From Lachnospiraceae bacterium (GTDB lineage Bacteria > Bacillota > Clostridia > Lachnospirales > Lachnospiraceae): a DNA stretch of 25,716 nucleotides. Position numbers and translations under genes: made by a program. Below are positions 21,637 to 25,716 of the stretch, in pieces. The stretch covers positions 1 through 25,716 of the forward strand of contig JAHZAV010000032.1 in NCBI GenBank assembly GCA_019423745.1. Direction: 5' to 3'. Below the pieces are notes generated by a model that was not told the origin of the DNA, searched no databases, and saw only the letters and a list, made by a program, of their open reading frames with translations. Each line of letters begins with the position of its first letter. The stretch's first letter is position 1.

Positions 21637-21667
21637 AAAGAGCTTAGGTATAATACCTAAGCTCTTT
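21637..21667. terminator. Bidirectional intrinsic terminator
   Basis: Perfect 13-bp arms (21637-21649 and 21655-21667) around ATAAT, with A-tract left and T-tract right. It separates the convergent YcxB-like and TauE/SafE-family genes. Confidence 0.9.
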
Positions 21668-21693
21668 GTTTGCGTTTTCAACTATATAAAATA

Positions 21694-22626
21694 TTAAGCT
21701 GCTGAACCTTTCTTGATTGCATCATGCAGATACAGGAACGCTGTAATGTAAACGATAACAACGATAACCTTTGTAAGAACATCAAGTGGAAGGCTGCTTA
21801 CAAACGCGTAAGCTACATATACACCGATTGCTCCGAAAATTGCCTGTGTCCAGGAAGCTACCATATCGTACCTTCCCTGAGCGATGAACTTAGGACCATT
21901 ACCGAATGCCATCAGGTATGCACAAGATCCCATCATAGCCGGGAATGCGCATCCGGCATCCATTCCGAGTGCAAGTACCATAGCCATACATGGTGCATAA
22001 AGACCAACACCGATACTCATAAGAGCACCAAATACAAAGTTACCAACAACTGCGATAACAAGCTTTCCACCTCTAAGTCCAAGTTCTGTACCTTGTGTAC
22101 CGAAAGGACCAACGCCCAGATTCTTCATAAGAACTACAGAAGCCAGAATGAAAAGACCAACAAACAGTGCGTAACGAACTTTCTTTCTGTCGAACTTTGT
22201 TACAATGTCAGCCATTACAAAGGAACCAACAACAGATGCTGCAATCATCAGTACCAATGTAAGGATATCCATTTCTACGAAACCGAAGAACAAAAATGCT
22301 TCCACACATACAGGAACAGTATCACCAACGTTCAAAGTACCAGGAACGAGAATATCGTCAACAGACTTTGTCAGTTTGAATGATGCGGAAGATGGAGCGA
22401 AAGAACCAATACCTAAAGTATCAAGGAAGTTTGCAACAAAACCTGTAATACATGTTGCAATAAGATTCTTTGGCTGTTTACCTTTCTGCCACAGTTCCTC
22501 GCCGGTCAAACCGGTTCCAGGATCCTTCTCTGTGTTAGCGCGGAGTTCTTTATTCTTTCTCCACATAAGAACAACGTTCAGGATAATGCCGATTACACAT
22601 AACCCCTTCATGATGTACATTGCCAT
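21694..22626 (-). CDS. TauE/SafE-family (TSUP) membrane permease
   Basis: A 310-aa integral membrane protein with about eight hydrophobic segments and the two-repeat layout of the TauE/SafE family, whose members move sulfite, sulfoacetate, organic acids or other anions. Repeat-start features are CITGFVANFLDTLGIGSFAPSS near residue 60 and GALMSIGVGLYAPCMAMVLALG near 200. A soluble charged loop lies at about 22-53. GGAGGG is eight bases before ATG 22626. It is a monocistronic unit with its own promoter and a palindromic leader. Neighbouring selenium and proline genes invite guesses about selenite or amino acid export/import, but the substrate cannot be told. Confidence 0.88.
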   Translation of the reverse strand: MAMYIMKGLCVIGIILNVVLMWRKNKELRANTEKDPGTGLTGEELWQKGKQPKNLIATCITGFVANFLDTLGIGSFAPSSASFKLTKSVDDILVPGTLNVGDTVPVCVEAFLFFGFVEMDILTLVLMIAASVVGSFVMADIVTKFDRKKVRYALFVGLFILASVVLMKNLGVGPFGTQGTELGLRGGKLVIAVVGNFVFGALMSIGVGLYAPCMAMVLALGMDAGCAFPAMMGSCAYLMAFGNGPKFIAQGRYDMVASWTQAIFGAIGVYVAYAFVSSLPLDVLTKVIVVIVYITAFLYLHDAIKKGSAA

Positions 22627-22677
22627 AAAAACATCCCTCCAGATTAAAAATACTATATGTAGTTGTTGAGTTAAAAC

Positions 22678-22711
22678 GGCAGTTTAAACTGCCACTGCAG
22701 TATATTCAGTG
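22678..22711 (-). promoter_or_regulatory. Palindrome-rich leader of the TauE/SafE-family gene
   Basis: Between the predicted start of transcription (about 22735) and the start codon lies the perfect 16-bp palindrome GGCAGTTTAAACTGCC (22678-22693), next to CACTG (22693-22697) / CAGTG (22707-22711). In the mRNA these give tandem hairpins; in DNA they could be a dimeric operator. Confidence 0.4.
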
Positions 22712-22741
22712 CCGACAGACTATGGCAAAGAATGCCGTCAC

Positions 22742-22769
22742 AATATACCATAAAAAAATAGACAAACAA
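22742..22769 (-). promoter_or_regulatory. Sigma-A-type promoter of the TauE/SafE-family gene
   Basis: Minus strand: TTGTTT (complement of 22764-22769), 16-base spacer, TATATT (complement of 22742-22747) preceded by TGG. The octamer CCACTGCA occurs on both sides, at 22692-22699 and 22773-22780. Confidence 0.6.
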
Positions 22770-22951
22770 TATCCACTGCATATACTGCGATTATAGGATG
22801 ATGAAAACACCCCGATTTGTCTTCATCAGTTTGTTAAAATATTGTCTGTATCCATATCCTATTTTACCAATATCTATTGAAAAAGTCAATTGGATTTATA
22901 GAAAATGTATAAAGGCTTCTATAAAAAAGCAGGTAAAAAAGTATAATATTG
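22770..22951. other. Intergenic region behind the NSS symporter gene
   Basis: No gene seen. It holds one moderate hairpin, GATGAA (22800-22805) with TTCATC (22822-22827), and A/T-rich DNA. I see no convincing terminator for the symporter gene that ends at 22952. Confidence 0.5.
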
Positions 22952-24322
22952 TTATTTGAGGAATCCGAATACATTCAGGAAAATGATTATCATGAATATG
23001 GGGACAATAATTGTTGTGCGAATTTTGTCAAACGTAGTAAGACGGCCGAATTGGTTGTTGTTGGTCAACTCCTTTTCGTAGTTTTTGAAGCCCCAAACTT
23101 TAGCGACAAATATGCAGACAAGAAGACAACCGATGGGAAGAAGGAGATAGCCGGTAAAAGTATCAAGCCAGTCGTAAATTCCCAACATGGTTATGCCATG
23201 TGCGTCAAGCCATGGTAGTTTTAGCCCGCTTAACACACCGAAGCCAAGAGATACTATGATATTTCCGACGCCAATAATAGCGGCTGTCAATATAGTTGCT
23301 TTTTTTCTGCCCATATGTCGGTTATCTTCAAATGTACGTATAGAAATTTCAAAGAAAGTAAATAAGGAAGAGATAACTGCAAAAAGTACAGAAAGGAAGA
23401 AACAAATTCCTATAATTCGACCTCCGGGCAATTTGCCGAAAATGTCGGTCATAACGATGAAAATCAGGCTGGGACCGCTTTGGAGATCTACGCCACCGGC
23501 AAATGCAGAAGGAACAATTACAAAACCGGCTAAAATTGCAGCGGCGGTATCGAAAATAGATACAAGAATTGCATCACTCTTTAAATTATTAGTTTTTGGA
23601 ATGTTGGCGCCAAGAGTTTCGTAAATACCCCAGCCGATACCGACGGAGAATAGTACCTGCGTTGCTGCCTGGGAAAAAACGGTAAAATTGAACTTACTGA
23701 AGTCGGGGAGTAAATAAAATTTTAGTCCTGCCATGGCATCTTCGGTTACGGTCAATGCCCAAATACCGCAGATAATCAAAAAGACAAAAAGTGCAGGCAT
23801 AATAATTTTGGTAATTCTTTCAACAATGTTTGTAATGCCAAATAAAAGAAGAACAGATACGAGTATTAAAATGAATAGTGCCCAAATGATGGGTTCTACA
23901 GATGAACTGGTAAAGCTATCAAAATAAGCCTGTCGGTCTGTGCCGAAATCGCCACTTACAATATATTGGATTGCGTATTTGAGAACCCACCCACCGACTA
24001 CTACGTAATACATACAAATCATAAGGGTGCATATATTGGCAATCCATCCGGCGAATCCCCATTTTTTATTGATTTTTTCAAAGCATGTTACGGTATCTAA
24101 CGATGTATGGCGTCCAATAGCGCTCTCCATTTCCACCATTGGATGGGCCATGAGCGCAATGATAATAATATATACAATTAGGAAAACACCACCGCCTCCC
24201 TGATAGGCAAGATAAGGAAATCTCCAGATGTTTCCAAGGCCGATAGCTGCACCGGCTGCCACCATGATATAGCCAAATCTTGAATTCCATTGTCGGTTAC
24301 CTGTGTTACTTTGATTACTCAT
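22952..24322 (-). CDS. Sodium:neurotransmitter symporter family (NSS/SNF) transporter
   Basis: A 456-aa sodium-coupled amino acid (or related) transporter of the LeuT fold. The signature is at the N-terminus: WNSRFGYIMVAAGAAIGLGNIWRFPYLAYQGGGG, the family's substrate- and sodium-binding TM1 region. About eleven to twelve hydrophobic segments follow, as usual for bacterial members, and QAATQVLFSVGIGWG in the TM6 region supplies the rest of the site. AAAGGA lies before the ATG. It ends near, and is transcribed toward, the TauE/SafE-family gene. Uptake of proline or another Stickland amino acid would fit the neighbourhood but is inference. Confidence 0.93.
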   Translation of the reverse strand: MSNQSNTGNRQWNSRFGYIMVAAGAAIGLGNIWRFPYLAYQGGGGVFLIVYIIIIALMAHPMVEMESAIGRHTSLDTVTCFEKINKKWGFAGWIANICTLMICMYYVVVGGWVLKYAIQYIVSGDFGTDRQAYFDSFTSSSVEPIIWALFILILVSVLLLFGITNIVERITKIIMPALFVFLIICGIWALTVTEDAMAGLKFYLLPDFSKFNFTVFSQAATQVLFSVGIGWGIYETLGANIPKTNNLKSDAILVSIFDTAAAILAGFVIVPSAFAGGVDLQSGPSLIFIVMTDIFGKLPGGRIIGICFFLSVLFAVISSLFTFFEISIRTFEDNRHMGRKKATILTAAIIGVGNIIVSLGFGVLSGLKLPWLDAHGITMLGIYDWLDTFTGYLLLPIGCLLVCIFVAKVWGFKNYEKELTNNNQFGRLTTFDKIRTTIIVPIFMIIIFLNVFGFLK

Positions 24323-24340
24323 AAGCTTACATCCTTTCCA

Positions 24341-24380
24341 GCGGTGGTTTTAGAAGGGGTTATAATGTCCCTTCTGCCGC
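24341..24380 (-). promoter_or_regulatory. Nested inverted repeat before the NSS gene
   Basis: AGAAGGG (24352-24358) and CCCTTCT (24369-24375) flank a ten-base spacer containing TATAAT, with outer GCGG (24341-24344) / CCGC (24377-24380). It lies 19-58 bases upstream of the start codon and may be an operator over the -10 box or a leader hairpin. Confidence 0.45.
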
Positions 24381-24394
24381 TTTGTGTTCTGAGA

Positions 24395-24430
24395 CAAAAA
24401 AGGCACTCTCATAATGAGAGTGCCCTTTTA
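24395..24430 (-). terminator. Intrinsic terminator of the LysR gene
   Basis: Ten-bp arms GGCACTCTCA (24402-24411) and TGAGAGTGCC (24415-24424) with a TAA loop; on the minus strand it is followed by a run of T. It lies about 100 bases behind the LysR stop and upstream of the NSS gene. Confidence 0.85.
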
Positions 24431-24526
24431 AATTAAACCTCTTATATAGTATATTCTTTAATAGAAGTAAAGTCAATGGAAACATTAAAAATAGTAATGA
24501 TAACATTAAAAAAAGTTATGTACGTG

Positions 24527-25399
24527 CTAATCTTCCAATAGGAAATCCTTTGCATACTCCAAAAAGATCCGCGAAGCGGGGGAGAGTTCTTCAAAAGAAG
24601 TGTAAGCTAGCCCAAGTTGACGGAAGACTCTGGGGGCTACCCGGCGAACAGAAAAACTACCTTTTTGTCCGCGGAGTAAAAGCCCGGGGAGGATTGTGAG
24701 AGCCAAACCATGTTCAACCATAGATAGAACGGAAAATTCGTTAATGGAAACAAAACGAATATCGGGTGTGATTTTATAATCTTTCAGAAGTCGATGGATA
24801 TCGCTGTCTGGATCATATTCTGTAACAACAAAAGGAATGCCGTTGAGTGTTTCAATGGGGATTTCGTTATATGATGCCAGAGGATGACCGTCAGGAAGTA
24901 CGACAAATAACTCATCATCCATCACAGGGAGGAATTGGTAATGATGAGCTGGCTGGCGACTCAAAAAACCGATATCTACACGGCGTTCCTGAATCCAATC
25001 AGGTAGTTCGCCTTCTGACCCTTCTATGATGCGAAAGTGGATATCCGGATAATGGCGCTGAAATTTTCGGATGATTTGAGGGATCCAATGAATGGAACAA
25101 CTTAAGTAAGTTCCGATGGTAATAGTGCCCTCGTGTGCGCCTTTCAGAGAAGCTATTTCCTGCCGTACTACTTCATTTGCATTTAGGAGTGCACGGACAG
25201 ATGGAATGAGCGCGCGAGCTTCCTGTGTGAGTGCCGCACCTTTTTTGTCCTTAATAAAAAGGGAAAATCCTACTTCTTTTTCTAATGCTTTCATCATTTG
25301 GGTGATGCCGGACTGGGTGTAACCAAGAACTTCACCTGCCCGTGTGAAACTTCCGTAATCGTCGACGGTAAGCATAACCGTCCATTTCTTTATGTCCAT
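24527..25399 (-). CDS. LysR-family transcriptional regulator
   Basis: A 290-aa LysR-type regulator. The helix-turn-helix is at residues 1-60 (WTVMLTVDDYGSFTRAGEVLGYTQSGITQMMKALEKE), followed by a substrate-binding fold with TITIGTYLSCSIHWIPQII and DIGFLSRQP, as in LysR members of the common CysB/OxyR length. ATG 25399 (MDIKKW) is chosen: AAAGGA lies just upstream and the family begins there; the open frame continues 49 codons further but that part is A/T-rich and has no family features. It is divergent from a plus-strand promoter region at 25423-25452, the usual position of a LysR target. Ligand unknown. Confidence 0.9.
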   Translation of the reverse strand: MDIKKWTVMLTVDDYGSFTRAGEVLGYTQSGITQMMKALEKEVGFSLFIKDKKGAALTQEARALIPSVRALLNANEVVRQEIASLKGAHEGTITIGTYLSCSIHWIPQIIRKFQRHYPDIHFRIIEGSEGELPDWIQERRVDIGFLSRQPAHHYQFLPVMDDELFVVLPDGHPLASYNEIPIETLNGIPFVVTEYDPDSDIHRLLKDYKITPDIRFVSINEFSVLSMVEHGLALTILPGLLLRGQKGSFSVRRVAPRVFRQLGLAYTSFEELSPASRIFLEYAKDFLLED

Positions 25400-25581
25400 A
25401 AAAATCCTTTCCTTATTATAAATTGCAAGTATTTCTTTTGATGTGGTATAATATCTATCTATCACAGATGTGTTCTGCCTGTTCATAGTAACGGAAGTGA
25501 AGAAAGAATACAAGTAAAAAAAGGTAGAGCGAAGAAAAAAGAGCATATAATAAGGAAATCTAAAAAAAATAAAAAAAGTAC
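25400..25581. other. Divergent intergenic region at right edge
   Basis: No protein-coding gene supported. It holds the plus-strand promoter at 25423-25452, a minus-strand TATAAT (complement of 25415-25420) possibly serving the LysR gene, a small TATCTATCTATC repeat at 25452-25463, and long A-rich stretches. Confidence 0.5.
25423..25452 (+). promoter_or_regulatory. Plus-strand promoter divergent from the LysR gene
   Basis: TTGCAA (25423-25428), 18-base spacer ending in TGTGG, TATAAT (25447-25452). Transcription would start near 25459 and run right. Confidence 0.5.
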
Positions 25582-25610
25582 TTGAAAATAAAAGGTATAT
25601 CAGATATAAT
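25582..25610 (+). promoter_or_regulatory. Plus-strand promoter of the edge RNA
   Basis: TTGAAA (25582-25587), 17-base spacer, TATAAT (25605-25610). Start of transcription is expected near 25617, right at the beginning of the structured segment. Confidence 0.68.
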
Positions 25611-25616
25611 AAAAAA

Positions 25617-25716
25617 GCTGTGACATGATAGCTGTGAAGCGTGAGGTTGCTGTCCGAAGTGACAGGTTTTCCGTGGAGCGAATGTCAAGTTAGGAAACTG
25701 GCGACAAGTCACTGTA
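25617..25716 (+). ncRNA. Structured RNA or leader, cut by the window end
   Basis: Directly behind a good promoter lie nested complementary segments: GTGAC (25620-25624) pairs with GTCAC (25708-25712) and encloses two hairpins, CTGTC (25650-25654)/GACAG (25661-25665) and TGTC-A-AGTT (25683-25691)/AACT-N3-GACA (25696-25706). No ribosome-binding site or long frame is seen. It may be a riboswitch leader of a gene beyond the edge, a free RNA, or the start of a ribozyme element. CACTGTA at the end recalls part of a cobalamin riboswitch, but the rest does not match, so no class is assigned. Confidence 0.45.

Noticed and set aside
25617..25716. Cobalamin riboswitch or group II intron start at the right edge
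   Set aside because: Only a short CACTGT-like end, or a loose GUG start, fits; the conserved core motifs of either class are not seen in the part available.

Overview
The window reads as chromosomal DNA from a low-GC anaerobic Firmicute of class Clostridia, most like a gut Lachnospiraceae or another amino-acid (Stickland) fermenter. The reasons are strong AGGAGG ribosome-binding sites, short intergenic gaps, A/T-rich spacers, many intrinsic terminators, a full selenocysteine (Sec) system and a D-proline reductase (prd) cluster. I see no insertion sequence, CRISPR array, integrase or rRNA. Genus and species cannot be fixed from the sequence alone.

Left part (1-3.8 kb) is ordinary housekeeping and accessory DNA: two small unknown proteins, a HAD-family phosphatase/phosphomutase, then on the minus strand a CBM9-like protein with nagB and an RlmI/RlmK-like methyltransferase. 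From 3.96 to 12.24 kb lies a selenium block on the plus strand: selD (itself a selenoprotein with UGA at codon 16), selA, selB and a LysR regulator in tight succession, then after a 185-nt gap a SufS-like aminotransferase, the YedE membrane protein, a one-domain TusA/YedF protein and a DUF3343 Se/S-carrier-like protein. Together these would import or mobilise selenium, make selenophosphate, convert Ser-tRNA(Sec) to Sec-tRNA(Sec) and deliver it to UGA codons.

A minus-strand TetR gene and prdF (proline racemase) follow. Divergent from prdF is selC, the tRNA(Sec) (14369-14466), directly upstream of prdC, prdA, a small conserved protein, prdB (selenoprotein, UGA at codon 151), prdD and prdE. L-proline would be racemised by PrdF, then reduced to 5-aminovalerate by the PrdA/PrdB enzyme with electrons handed on by the RnfC-like PrdC. 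The Sec machinery thus sits beside one of its main clients. PrdD and PrdE look like a PrdA paralogue split at the position where PrdA is expected to be self-cleaved (Cys418). No prdR activator gene and no sigma-54 promoter were seen.

The right part (20.5-25.7 kb) holds a convincing candidate non-coding RNA on the minus strand (about 20726 down to 20514: consensus-like promoter, 14-bp closing helix, several hairpins, intrinsic terminator shared with prdE), a YcxB-like protein, a TauE/SafE-family permease with a palindrome-rich leader, an NSS-family sodium symporter, and a LysR regulator. At the right edge, divergent from that LysR gene, two plus-strand promoters lead into a second structured RNA or leader that is cut off by the window end.

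The observations I would follow first are the 20.5-20.7 kb RNA, the folded leader before prdA, the truncated RNA at the right edge, the PrdA versus PrdD/PrdE split, and a UGA-terminated mini-ORF just before the aminotransferase gene.
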